Shown piece by piece: positions 1 to 7,022 of a stretch of DNA of 24,198 nt. A model generated the notes under the pieces. That model ran no database searches, had not been told where the DNA came from, and worked only from the letters and a program-made list of their open reading frames with translations. The stretch is from a virus. Every line of letters starts with the position of its first letter. Position 1 is the stretch's first letter. The DNA is taken from the IMG/VR virus record IMGVR_UViG_3300042731_000336, positions 1-24,198 of that record, one strand, 5' to 3'. The translations under genes were made by a program, and so were the position numbers.

Positions 1-14
1 AACGCGAACTTAGC

Positions 15-200
15 ATGTATAAAAACCATCTCGCCATGATATATGACCGCATGGCTTTTTTAGAGATGGACAGGAAGGTGACAGAAGAAATCATCGAGAT
101 GATTGAGAACGACAGTATAGTCGTTATTGATGATTCAGTACCATTGGTCGGCGTTCATGACGACGACTATCCAGACTTTGATGGCGATGATTCTGCATAA
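15..200 (+). CDS. Small acidic hypothetical protein (possibly 5'-truncated)
   Basis: A 61-residue ORF of unknown function. The first half is mixed charged and aliphatic and probably helical; the C-terminal third is strongly acidic, rich in Asp and ending DGDDSA. I recognise no motif, signal peptide or membrane segment. No Shine-Dalgarno is visible before the ATG at 15, and the same frame stays open back to the window edge. The true start may therefore lie upstream and the gene may be cut by the window; an in-frame ATG at 36 is another option. Small acidic proteins are common among T4-like early genes, but nothing here assigns a role. Confidence 0.5.
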   Translation: MYKNHLAMIYDRMAFLEMDRKVTEEIIEMIENDSIVVIDDSVPLVGVHDDDYPDFDGDDSA

Positions 201-326
201 CCCATAGAGGGTATGTAACAATTTCGCACAAAGTGTTACTGAACTACACGTTCGGTATATATAGTATCGACATGCCAAATAGTTGGGTGTCGAATCATAA
301 CTTGCTTAAATTTAAGGAGTCAAAAC
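201..326 (+). promoter_or_regulatory. Intergenic leader of the hsp20 gene with an inverted repeat and weak -10
   Basis: This 126-base gap holds an inverted repeat (GTAACA at 215-220, TGTTAC at 234-239) and a -10-like TATAGT at 260-265 inside an alternating TA run. There is no convincing -35 at 17-18 bases. A clear Shine-Dalgarno AAGGAG at 314-319 lies 7 bases before the Hsp20 ATG. It may hold a promoter needing an activator or a modified polymerase, but the motif is weak. Confidence 0.3.
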
Positions 327-782
327 ATGACATTAACAGCAAAACAACTGTTCCCACGTTCAGCATTCGTCGGATTCGATAGTATGATCGACGAATTGGA
401 TAGGGTCGCTAGACACTCGGGTGATACGTTCCCCCCGCATAATATTTTAAAGACGGGAGAGGATCAATACCTAATCGAGTTAGCAGTCGCAGGTTTCTCT
501 GAAGACGAGCTCGAGATCGAAGTAAAGAACCGTACACTTACCATTCGAGGGTCTGTCAACGACACGAGAGAGTATATCCATAAAGGCATTTCGACGAAGA
601 GATTTGAACGTCAGTTCCGTCTGTCGGAGTATGTTGAAGTAATGGGAGCTGATTTCAGGAACGGATTACTAGCCATTTCACTGGAAGTAATAATCCCTGA
701 AAGTCAGAAGCCTCGTAAAATAACGATCAATCGATTATACGAGGAGAGCAATAATGGAGAAGAGCAGCCGTCCCAACTCTAA
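327..782 (+). CDS. Hsp20/alpha-crystallin family small heat-shock protein
   Basis: A 151-residue small heat-shock protein of the IbpA-like Hsp20 family, an ATP-independent holdase that binds unfolding proteins in the cytoplasm as an oligomer. The alpha-crystallin domain spans about residues 37-138. It starts with the beta-strand pattern around YLIELAVAGF (48-57), continues through LTIRG (71-75) and RFERQFRLSEYVEV (92-105), and ends with the family hallmark A-x-x-x-NGLLAISL (108-119). A short polar C-terminal tail follows. Length is typical. The start is fixed by AAGGAG at 314-319. Hsp20 genes are common in T4-like marine phages, where they are thought to help virion protein folding; that role is inference. 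Its last 29 bases overlap the next small gene. Confidence 0.93.
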   Translation: MTLTAKQLFPRSAFVGFDSMIDELDRVARHSGDTFPPHNILKTGEDQYLIELAVAGFSEDELEIEVKNRTLTIRGSVNDTREYIHKGISTKRFERQFRLSEYVEVMGADFRNGLLAISLEVIIPESQKPRKITINRLYEESNNGEEQPSQL

Positions 783-861
783 ACTAGAGGAAATGGGTTG
801 GGTGGTCGCATCGCTATCAAGTGTGTTTGTGATAGCGTTCTGTGTCCAACAACTGGTCTAA
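754..861 (+). CDS. 35-residue single-pass membrane microprotein
   Basis: A short ORF (MEKSSRPNSKLEEMGWVV then ASLSSVFVIAFCVQQLV) with a polar, basic N-terminus of about 13 residues and one hydrophobic helix covering residues 15-31. This suggests N-in topology in the inner membrane. A strong Shine-Dalgarno (GAGGAG, 741-746) sits 7 bases before the ATG, inside the 3' end of the hsp20 gene, which it overlaps by 29 bases in another frame. Its stop codon directly abuts the terminator at 869-889, so it is the last gene of the hsp20 transcript. Function unknown; a regulator of membrane events or a small lysis-related protein are possibilities only. Confidence 0.65.
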   Translation: MEKSSRPNSKLEEMGWVVASLSSVFVIAFCVQQLV

Positions 862-868
862 ATAAAGA

Positions 869-889
869 GGGGACGCAAGTCCCCTTTTT
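869..889 (+). terminator. Intrinsic terminator after hsp20/microprotein unit
   Basis: Perfect stem GGGGAC (869-874) with GCAA tetraloop and GTCCCC (879-884), followed by TTTTT (885-889). The flanking A-rich 5' side could extend the stem. It lies 7 bases after the microprotein stop codon. Confidence 0.9.
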
Positions 890-902
890 CATTGGTGTTG
901 AA

Positions 903-1622
903 ATGAATCTAATCTATCAGTACTGGGACGGAGATCTTACTCCCGAAGTTTCTGCAGGGGTTGATGCAATGGCTGCATACGCCCGACGCATTGGTGTAGA
1001 ATACAGATTCGAACAGAACACCCACTTCCTTGCACAACACTACAACTATTCTACCGAAGGGTTTGACCAATACTTTGGTGCACTCAAGCCTTTACTCGAT
1101 CCTCAGTTTGATGACTATGGTGTCATCATGTTCGCTGATGTTGACATCTTCCCTGTGACCAGTGACAATATATTCGACACATTTACAGGTGAAGTCGGTA
1201 TGGTACCCGAACCATTCCTAGATGCAATGCAACCTATTACTCGCGAACGATTCGAACATTGGAAAAGTCATCACCAATACGTACGTGAGAATCTGAACAC
1301 GGGCGTCTGTCTGTACTCGCAACCACTGAGGCGCAAGGCGCGAGGTTGGTTCAACCTTCCTGAATACATTAACCATATGGTTAAGATCAAGGCCAACGAG
1401 TTTTTCTTCAACGACCAACCGTTTCTGCAACAACTGTTCTACGGTAACGATGCAGACATACAACTGTTGGATCAAGATTGGAACTCACACGTATTCGATG
1501 AGTACTGGAAACAATACGGTGCGTGGCGGTCTAAGAGACATGATTTAAGAACATCTACCACTAAGTTTATACACTGTCGCCTCGAAGGTGACAAACTAAG
1601 AGAGTTTATCAATGAACTATGA
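903..1622 (+). CDS. GT-A fold glycosyltransferase (GT8-like pattern)
   Basis: A 239-residue probable nucleotide-sugar-dependent glycosyltransferase. The metal/nucleotide-sugar DxD motif is FADVDIF (77-83, D79 and D81), following the hydrophobic strand YGVIM. Downstream come LNTGVCLYS, NDQPFLQQL, LDQDWNS and a C-terminal FIHCRLEGDK. These resemble the NxGvml, DQ and HxxGxxK blocks of retaining GT-A enzymes such as GT8. No signal peptide or membrane helix is visible, so it should act in the cytoplasm. The ATG at 903 is preferred because the longer frame from 798 runs through the terminator. Shine-Dalgarno pairing is weak. Its 3' end overlaps the oxygenase gene by 11 bases. Acceptor (glycan, protein or DNA) unknown. 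Confidence 0.72.
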   Translation: MNLIYQYWDGDLTPEVSAGVDAMAAYARRIGVEYRFEQNTHFLAQHYNYSTEGFDQYFGALKPLLDPQFDDYGVIMFADVDIFPVTSDNIFDTFTGEVGMVPEPFLDAMQPITRERFEHWKSHHQYVRENLNTGVCLYSQPLRRKARGWFNLPEYINHMVKIKANEFFFNDQPFLQQLFYGNDADIQLLDQDWNSHVFDEYWKQYGAWRSKRHDLRTSTTKFIHCRLEGDKLREFINEL

Positions 1623-2310
1623 TATCAATAGATTCGATGAACTTGGTTATGTGATAGTGAAAGATTTTATGGGTGTTGAAGAACACATGGAACTTCACAT
1701 GGAGCAACTGCGTCTCACGGAAGTAGGGATGTTGAGAACGGACAATGGTGATGGCTGGGTAATGAACGAACCGCACAACCCATGTAAGTTGGATGGTGCG
1801 ATGTTGCGTTCCCCTGTGTTTCGTCGTCTAGGTCGTCACCGCAACCTAGTACCTATCGCAAAGACGTTATTAAAACAAAACAACCTAGACACGTATATCT
1901 CAAAGTTTTTTCCGATGATGCCACGCAACGGATTCTCTGTGGACTGGCACCAAGACAATCATTACATTCAGGCTGACGCGAATCGTCTGGTGAGTTGCGA
2001 CGTGTTTATACATGGTGCAACCAAGGAGAAGGGGTGTCTACGTTTGATCCCCGGCTCTCACCATGAACTGCGCAGACACACGAAGAATGCAGGAGTGTTC
2101 AACTGGTTGTATGTGGGAGAGAGTTCCGACATCGTCGATATCGAGATCGATGAGTTGTTCGCGATTTTCTTTCACCCTAACCTAGTGCACGGTTGTTATA
2201 AAAACACCAGTCTGTCCTATAGACCGAGCGTAGCGTGGGAATATATAGAGACAGGGTATATTCCACCAACGCACAACGGACACCAATCTCAAGACCGAAT
2301 CCAAGTATGA
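1612..2310 (+). CDS. PhyH-type Fe(II)/2-oxoglutarate dioxygenase
   Basis: A 232-residue member of the phytanoyl-CoA dioxygenase (PhyH) family, which hydroxylates small molecules, sugars or lipids using O2 and 2-oxoglutarate, giving succinate and CO2. The metal triad is readable: H113 and D115 in DWHQDNH, and H193 in HPNLVHG. R204 (SYRPS) is placed to bind 2-oxoglutarate, and RLIPGSHH (144-151) is a classic family motif. Length is slightly below bacterial PhyH proteins. It overlaps the glycosyltransferase upstream by 11 bases and the next by 4 (ATGA), so the three are probably co-translated. The context suggests it modifies a sugar or the glycosylated product. Substrate unknown. Confidence 0.85.
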   Translation: MNYDINRFDELGYVIVKDFMGVEEHMELHMEQLRLTEVGMLRTDNGDGWVMNEPHNPCKLDGAMLRSPVFRRLGRHRNLVPIAKTLLKQNNLDTYISKFFPMMPRNGFSVDWHQDNHYIQADANRLVSCDVFIHGATKEKGCLRLIPGSHHELRRHTKNAGVFNWLYVGESSDIVDIEIDELFAIFFHPNLVHGCYKNTSLSYRPSVAWEYIETGYIPPTHNGHQSQDRIQV

Positions 2311-3101
2311 AGATAAAACAAATCGTAATGAAGGGTGATCCCCGATCCGAAGAGTATGCGGAGATCTCCCGTGCGTCGTTTGCGCAGGCAATCAAAGACG
2401 GATACATTGAGTCGATCGAGACGTTCGATGCGATCACACCAGACAGTCCAGACTTCGAAGAACACTGCGCGAAGTACAACTGGGCACCTAGTCTCATGCA
2501 GTTGGATCTTGAGTCCGGTAAAAACAAAGATGATCATTCACCGACAGAGAAGGCTGGGATGTGTTCTCACTGGGAGTTGATGCGTCAACAAGGTGAACAG
2601 GATGATATGTTCTGGATCATCGAACACGATACGTTCCTACTACCTGAACGTTATGGTGTCTTCAAGGCACTTGCTTCGATGGCACCTAATATGTTATACT
2701 CCAACATTGGATTGTTCATGGGGATGTATTCTATGGACAGACGGGCCGCACACTGGATGTACCACATACTGACCAACAGGGACTTCCCTATCAACTGTGG
2801 TCCATACTGTACACTGCAACGTCTGTTTCGCACATTCACCACGGACTACCTTGAAGAGAATGATTACTTTGGTATGCATAACACTGCGATTCATCCGTGG
2901 CACAACTGCGACACACTAACCATCTGTCGCAACATTGGATTACCGTTCAACGGAATTGACCAGTTGAAGAGGGGTATCCCGACACCGACGACTCAGGTGA
3001 TTTCAAAACGTCTGTGCGTTACTCAGGATCATCACGGGTATAATGATATCCATATCGAACAGCCATGGACCCGTCACAAATTTTTTCACGTGATTGACTA
3101 A
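2307..3101 (+). CDS. GT25-like glycosyltransferase
   Basis: A 264-residue protein resembling LPS-type glycosyltransferase family 25. The N-terminus (KIKQIVMKGDPRSEEY) fits the family's opening strand. The block EKAGMCSHWELM (81-92) followed by FWIIEHDTF (102-110) matches the family pattern of a conserved Ser-His, then a hydrophobic strand and E-D/H-D. Here EHD (106-108) stands where EDD is usual. The rest has many Cys, His and Trp residues and no membrane helix. The start at 2307 shares ATGA with the upstream stop; a start at 2235 would overlap by 76 bases and lacks support. No terminator follows; the next gene has its own promoter. Donor sugar and acceptor unknown. Confidence 0.65.
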   Translation: MKIKQIVMKGDPRSEEYAEISRASFAQAIKDGYIESIETFDAITPDSPDFEEHCAKYNWAPSLMQLDLESGKNKDDHSPTEKAGMCSHWELMRQQGEQDDMFWIIEHDTFLLPERYGVFKALASMAPNMLYSNIGLFMGMYSMDRRAAHWMYHILTNRDFPINCGPYCTLQRLFRTFTTDYLEENDYFGMHNTAIHPWHNCDTLTICRNIGLPFNGIDQLKRGIPTPTTQVISKRLCVTQDHHGYNDIHIEQPWTRHKFFHVID

Positions 3102-3108
3102 AAAACAT

Positions 3109-3137
3109 TTGACAACCTTATCTCAGTGCTATATAAT
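3109..3137 (+). promoter_or_regulatory. Consensus sigma-70 promoter of the DNA methyltransferase gene, with operator-like repeat
   Basis: TTGACA (3109-3114), 17-base spacer, TATAAT (3132-3137), both hexamers perfect. Transcription should start near 3144, leaving a leader of about 20 bases with AAAGG (3154-3158) 6 bases before the ATG. CAGTGC (3124-3129) and GCACTG (3140-3145) form an inverted repeat centred on the -10 element, a possible repressor site. Confidence 0.9.
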
Positions 3138-3164
3138 GTGCACTGTAACTAGTAAAGGTATCAA

Positions 3165-4313
3165 ATGTACAAACCATATACACTACAAGATGTCTATGAC
3201 GCTGCGGCACAGAAAAAGTTCAGCGTCATCTCTACGTTTGCGGGCGGGGGTGGCTCATCTACTGGGTACCGTCTTGCGGGTGGTGACATTCTCGCGATCA
3301 ACGAGTTTGTTGAAGAGGCACGAAACACCTATCGTGACAACTATCCTACTACTCCTATCGTTCCGGATGATATCAAACAACTTACGGGACAATCCTTTCT
3401 CGACCTTACAGGTCTGCAGAAGGGTGAGTTGGATATCCTAGATGGGTCACCCCCTTGTTCCGCATTCTCTGTTGCTGGTAAACTGTCTCACTCCAAGGGC
3501 GGTAACCACTCTGACGGGTGGGGACAGACCAAGACTTACTCTGACGGTATGGTCGTCGAGAACATCGAAGATTTATTCTTTGAGTTCTTGCGTGTCGCCA
3601 ATGAGATCCAGCCTAAGGTCATCATCGCAGAGAATGTAAAGGGTCTCACTATCGGTGAGGCGAAAGAGTATTACAACCGCATCCTGAACGAGTTCGAAAA
3701 CATTGGGTATGAGGTTGTGTCTGAGGTTATGGACGCACGTTACTATGGTGTGTCACAGACGCGAAGTCGCGTTATCTTCATCGCAGTGCGCAATGATGTT
3801 GCAGAAGAAGTGGGTCTTAATTTCCTAACGATGAACCATTTATTCCCAACTCCATCGCGTAATGTCATCCCGCTCAAGGACGCTCTAGTCGATTTAGAGT
3901 ACGACCAAGAAGAGGTAGACTATCTACGCGAGAAGTTCGAACGCACCGCGTACTGGCGCGACACGGGGTCTAAGATGGAGGCTTACCCTAGTAAGGTATT
4001 GACGGGTATGGACTATCACCCGAAGGGTCACCACTTCAATCTCAAACGCGTATCACTTGAAGTACCCGCACCAACACTGACTGCTATGGGTAATGGTGAT
4101 ACGACTGCGGGTGCATTCCATTGGGCTGAACCAAGGAAGTTGACACTCGGCGAATTAAAGCGTATAATGTCCCTACCAGATGATTTCAAACTTACGGGTA
4201 AGTGGAATCAGAAGGCAGAACGAATCGGACGGATGGTACCGCCATTGATGATGAAGTCAATCGCGGAGTCTGTTTATGATAACGTATTGAGGGTATACAA
4301 TGAAAGATCGTGA
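3165..4313 (+). CDS. C5-cytosine DNA methyltransferase (Dcm family)
   Basis: A 382-residue DNA (cytosine-5) methyltransferase transferring methyl groups from SAM to cytosine in a specific duplex site. The ordered motifs are present: I (TFAGGGGSSTG, 24-34), IV with the catalytic Cys98 (GSPPCSAFS), VI (IAENVKG, 154-160), VIII (SQTRSRVIFIAV, 197-208), a motif IX-like RVSLEVPAPTLT, and X (RMVPPLMMKSIAESV, from about 356). The target recognition region between VIII and IX is of ordinary size, but its site cannot be read from sequence. No restriction enzyme gene is adjacent, so it looks like an orphan phage methyltransferase, probably protecting the genome from host restriction or altering gene control. 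It has its own promoter and overlaps the next gene by 14 bases. Confidence 0.93.
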   Translation: MYKPYTLQDVYDAAAQKKFSVISTFAGGGGSSTGYRLAGGDILAINEFVEEARNTYRDNYPTTPIVPDDIKQLTGQSFLDLTGLQKGELDILDGSPPCSAFSVAGKLSHSKGGNHSDGWGQTKTYSDGMVVENIEDLFFEFLRVANEIQPKVIIAENVKGLTIGEAKEYYNRILNEFENIGYEVVSEVMDARYYGVSQTRSRVIFIAVRNDVAEEVGLNFLTMNHLFPTPSRNVIPLKDALVDLEYDQEEVDYLREKFERTAYWRDTGSKMEAYPSKVLTGMDYHPKGHHFNLKRVSLEVPAPTLTAMGNGDTTAGAFHWAEPRKLTLGELKRIMSLPDDFKLTGKWNQKAERIGRMVPPLMMKSIAESVYDNVLRVYNERS

Positions 4314-5028
4314 GGCGTATGTGAGCAGAGAACCAGACTTTTCCTTCGCACACCGTGACGAAGGATTTGACAATCATATTGATCAATCAATTCGCGGGTA
4401 CGGTAATCTTCACGCGGACGTGATCTCAATGTCACAGTACTTTGTCGAAGACGACAAACAGGTTGTGGACATCGGTTGTTCTACGGGTAAGACCATCTAC
4501 GAGATGATGAAACAGAATAACAGTTTCGCGCCCAATGCAATGTACACGGGTGTCGAGTATGCGTCTGGCTTCAAAGATGACATGGATGCACGAACCGAAC
4601 AGATTGTAGACGAAGAACTAGGTATCGCACGGTTTATGAATATGGACGTGCGCGACTACACCTTCGACAACTGCACACTGATCACGTCGTTGTTCACGTT
4701 GCAGTTCATGCCACCGCACTGTCGTCGAGATGTTTTGAAAAAGATCTACGCAGGTTTGGATTGGGGCGGTGCGTTCATCTTCGCAGAGAAGACTGTGAGT
4801 GAGTGTGCACGGATTCAAGAGATCATGACGTTCCGGTTCTATGACCACAAACGTCAACACTTCACAGGTGACGACATACTATCGAAAGAAGTTGAACTGC
4901 GTCATATGTTGAAACCAAACACGTGGAGAGAAATACATAGCCTATTGATGACTGCAGGGTTTGACGCCAAGAAGATTCAACCGTTCTGGCAGAACCATTT
5001 ATTCGTTGGGGCGATTGCAATCAAATGA
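4300..5028 (+). CDS. CmoA-like class I SAM methyltransferase
   Basis: A 242-residue Rossmann-fold enzyme closely resembling CmoA, the carboxy-SAM synthase of tRNA wobble uridine modification. Matching blocks include FDNHIDQSIRGYGN (23-36), VVDIGCSTG (55-63, the SAM motif), SLFTLQFMPP (130-139), KIYAGLDWGGAFIFAEK (148-164) and a C-terminal FVGAIAIK. Length matches E. coli CmoA (247). By my recollection of the E. coli sequence, the carboxylate-binding Arg199 aligns with Glu197 here. It may therefore use plain SAM rather than make carboxy-SAM. No CmoB is in the window. Good Shine-Dalgarno TGAGGG at 4288-4293; 14-base overlap upstream and ATGATG coupling downstream. Substrate could be tRNA or a small metabolite. 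Confidence 0.7.
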   Translation: MKDREAYVSREPDFSFAHRDEGFDNHIDQSIRGYGNLHADVISMSQYFVEDDKQVVDIGCSTGKTIYEMMKQNNSFAPNAMYTGVEYASGFKDDMDARTEQIVDEELGIARFMNMDVRDYTFDNCTLITSLFTLQFMPPHCRRDVLKKIYAGLDWGGAFIFAEKTVSECARIQEIMTFRFYDHKRQHFTGDDILSKEVELRHMLKPNTWREIHSLLMTAGFDAKKIQPFWQNHLFVGAIAIK

Positions 5029-5828
5029 TGTTACATATCACCAACAATCCTAACCCTAGAGACTTTCAGGGTTCTGCGAATGATACTAACCTAGATATCT
5101 TCGCGGCGTACTCCATCCAGAATCCGTTTCTGAAAGAGTACCAGAGACACCTAGATGATGTCATGGGTTGGTTTACTGTCGGTGATCTCAAGATGCTCGA
5201 TTGGGTCAGTCAGAGAGAGATCAATACCGAAGGTGGTATACTGGAGCTGGGTGTGCATCTAGGTAAGATGTTCATCCCGCTCAACATGACTGTCAACGAA
5301 GGTACGTCTTACGCAGTCGATATCTTCGGGAAGTTGCAGGATTACAACGTGAGTCACTCTGGTGGCGACTGTCTTAATCAGGCAATGGGATTTAGAAATA
5401 ACGTCGAGAAGTATGACAAGCGTTGGAGTGGATTCAACGTGCAGATCATAAACGAAGACACGATGATGTTGGACCCGTCACACTTTGAGGGTAACAAGTT
5501 CAAGATCATCTCCATCGACGCAGGTCACCATCGACCACACGTACTAAACGATCTGTATCTTGCAGAGAAGTTAGTAACGCGGGACGGTGTGGTTATCGTC
5601 GATGATTGGTTCTGTAACGGATGGCCTGGGGTCACCGAAGGGACCATAGAGTACTTGTCTCGTGGCGAGGGACTTGTACCGTTTGCATCTTATCAAAACA
5701 AGTTGTATCTGTGTAGATACGGTGCGCACTATAAGTGGATGTATGAAATGAAGCATTTCAAGTACAAGCGTCTACCTATAACACTATGTGGTACAGAAAT
5801 GTATGACATTTGCCAAGAAAGCCATTGA
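5025..5828 (+). CDS. SAM-dependent methyltransferase (Methyltransf_24-like)
   Basis: A 267-residue class I methyltransferase. GGILELGVHLGK (about 70-81) is the SAM-binding motif I, YAVDIFG (96-102) ends strand 2 with the ribose-binding acid, and FKIISIDAGHHRPHVLNDL followed by GVVIVDDW is the pattern of the Methyltransf_24 family, whose members often O-methylate sugars. The final 60 residues are rich in Tyr, Lys and His. The gene begins ATGATG at 5025, overlapping the previous stop. Together with the glycosyltransferases and PhyH oxygenase upstream it looks like a tailoring enzyme for a glycan; the substrate is not evident. The promoter of the next gene overlaps its stop codon. Confidence 0.7.
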   Translation: MMLHITNNPNPRDFQGSANDTNLDIFAAYSIQNPFLKEYQRHLDDVMGWFTVGDLKMLDWVSQREINTEGGILELGVHLGKMFIPLNMTVNEGTSYAVDIFGKLQDYNVSHSGGDCLNQAMGFRNNVEKYDKRWSGFNVQIINEDTMMLDPSHFEGNKFKIISIDAGHHRPHVLNDLYLAEKLVTRDGVVIVDDWFCNGWPGVTEGTIEYLSRGEGLVPFASYQNKLYLCRYGAHYKWMYEMKHFKYKRLPITLCGTEMYDICQESH

Positions 5829-5853
5829 CAAGTCACGCTGACTTTGATACTAT
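5825..5853 (+). promoter_or_regulatory. Promoter of the ParB-like gene with palindromic spacer
   Basis: TTGACA (5825-5830) overlaps the stop codon of the methyltransferase. A 17-base spacer leads to TACTAT (5848-5853), preceded by TGA as an extended -10. The spacer holds AAGTCA-CGC-TGACTT (5830-5844). Its end, TGACTTTGA, nearly matches TGACTGTGA at the same position of the promoter at 22753. The leader to the ATG at 5935 is about 75 bases. Confidence 0.7.
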
Positions 5854-5934
5854 ATACAACTGTGGAGATACATCTGTCTACGGACGCCCGTATTCCACGT
5901 AACTGAACATTTTGTTTAACTACAGGAGACTATC

Positions 5935-6972
5935 ATGTCTAACAATACTAATGCCCCATTAGGCATCACCCCAGCCCTTCTTGTAACCATCGAGAAGAAC
6001 TTTCCAACCTCACACTGGGCGGAGAAGTATCCGCACCTCCAGTACTTGGGGATGGAACTCAAATCAACCAAGGACTTCGGCAAGGACGATAACCTTGGTG
6101 TACGTGCCAAGGGCACTCCTGAGGCAGAGGCCTTAGGTATCGACTTGGAAGCCAAGGGTTTCCTACCAGACTACGAACCACCTATGTGGAACGACACGAG
6201 GGATGAACCCTTCGATGGCCGTACACGTGCACGAAGGTGTTCGGTCTTAGGTGCGGAAGTTATTCCGTGTGCAGTTTTTGCGGAGAAGTCTACGACTACT
6301 CCGATTTGTCAGAACCTTGGCATCAAGGTTCGTGCAAACAACCACCCATATGCGGGCACCATGAAGTGGGACGACTTCGTCACCGCTGGTGTTGCGGCAG
6401 TGAACTCCGGAGAGATTGAACTCTCTCCTGAGGCTGTCCGTGGTTTCTTTGAAGACTTCTGTGACATCTACTCCTTCTATAGTGAAGGTGGTCACTGGGT
6501 CACGCGCATCATTAAGGAAGTTATCACACGATGCACCGAAGGTGATGACATCGTGCGTAACAAGGTGCGCGAAGACTGGATCGAGTGGTTGCGGGATAAG
6601 GGACACGATCTAACAGACGTGTCTGTCCTGACCGCAAGCGGTTCAAACGCAGCAGAACGTTTCTTCTGCCGTCACGTCCTAACGTCTACCAAAGGGTCTC
6701 CAGCAAAGGTGATCTTGTTCTCTGGTAGCGGTGTTGAGTCTCGCGTAAGACAAGACTTGATCGACTTCATTGACGAAGTGAAGCGCAACTGTCGCTACAT
6801 GGATGCAAACGTCGAGTCACACATTGACAACGATTTCATCAAGCTCAAGGGTAAGATTGATTACTCTTCGCGTTTTGAGATCATTGGTGTTATCCCTCAG
6901 TTGTCATGTCATAAGGATGATTACGAACTGGGACAGTTGGTCTCAATCGACGAGTTCGTCGGTCCTTTTTAA
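5935..6972 (+). CDS. Protein with ParB-like segment, function unknown
   Basis: A 345-residue soluble protein. Residues about 92-114 ([20 protein letters not shown]) resemble the ParB/sulfiredoxin motif seen as GxRRxxAxxxxGxxxIP in ParB N-terminal domains, which use CTP or phosphotransfer chemistry. The rest is not recognised: a Cys/Trp/His-containing middle region (130-235), then [19 protein letters not shown] and a beta-rich tail ending [10 protein letters not shown]. Start supported by AGGAG at 5924-5928. It is a single-gene unit between its own promoter and the terminator at 6982, next to the DNA methyltransferase cluster and the DNA polymerase. A role in DNA handling or modification is plausible but is inference. 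Confidence 0.5.
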   Translation: MSNNTNAPLGITPALLVTIEKNFPTSHWAEKYPHLQYLGMELKSTKDFGKDDNLGVRAKGTPEAEALGIDLEAKGFLPDYEPPMWNDTRDEPFDGRTRARRCSVLGAEVIPCAVFAEKSTTTPICQNLGIKVRANNHPYAGTMKWDDFVTAGVAAVNSGEIELSPEAVRGFFEDFCDIYSFYSEGGHWVTRIIKEVITRCTEGDDIVRNKVREDWIEWLRDKGHDLTDVSVLTASGSNAAERFFCRHVLTSTKGSPAKVILFSGSGVESRVRQDLIDFIDEVKRNCRYMDANVESHIDNDFIKLKGKIDYSSRFEIIGVIPQLSCHKDDYELGQLVSIDEFVGPF

Positions 6973-6981
6973 GCTATTACG

Positions 6982-7005
6982 GGGGGTTGACAACAACCCC
7001 CTTTT
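6982..7005 (+). terminator. Intrinsic terminator overlapping the polymerase promoter
   Basis: Eight-base-pair stem GGGGGTTG (6982-6989), loop ACAA, CAACCCCC (6994-7001), then TTTT (7002-7005). It ends the ParB-like gene's transcript. The -35 hexamer of the next promoter is embedded in its loop side. Confidence 0.9.
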
Positions 7006-7015
7006 CATTTATAAT
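6987..7015 (+). promoter_or_regulatory. Consensus sigma-70 promoter of DNA polymerase, predicted leaderless
   Basis: TTGACA (6987-6992), 17-base spacer, TATAAT (7010-7015). The polymerase ATG starts at 7023, only 7 bases after the -10, where transcription itself should begin. The mRNA would then start at or within a base of the AUG. No Shine-Dalgarno precedes the ATG, in agreement. Confidence 0.85.
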
Positions 7016-7022
7016 GGTGCCC

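Noticed and set aside
798-902. Upstream extension of the first glycosyltransferase from an ATG at 798
   Set aside because: It would run through the microprotein gene and the intrinsic terminator at 869-889; the conserved protein begins at 903.
3086-3114. Terminator before the methyltransferase promoter (TTTTTT...AAAAAA around TCACGTGA)
   Set aside because: The stem would be only A-T pairs with a long loop; too weak to call. TCACGTGA is an 8-base palindrome of a size expected by chance.
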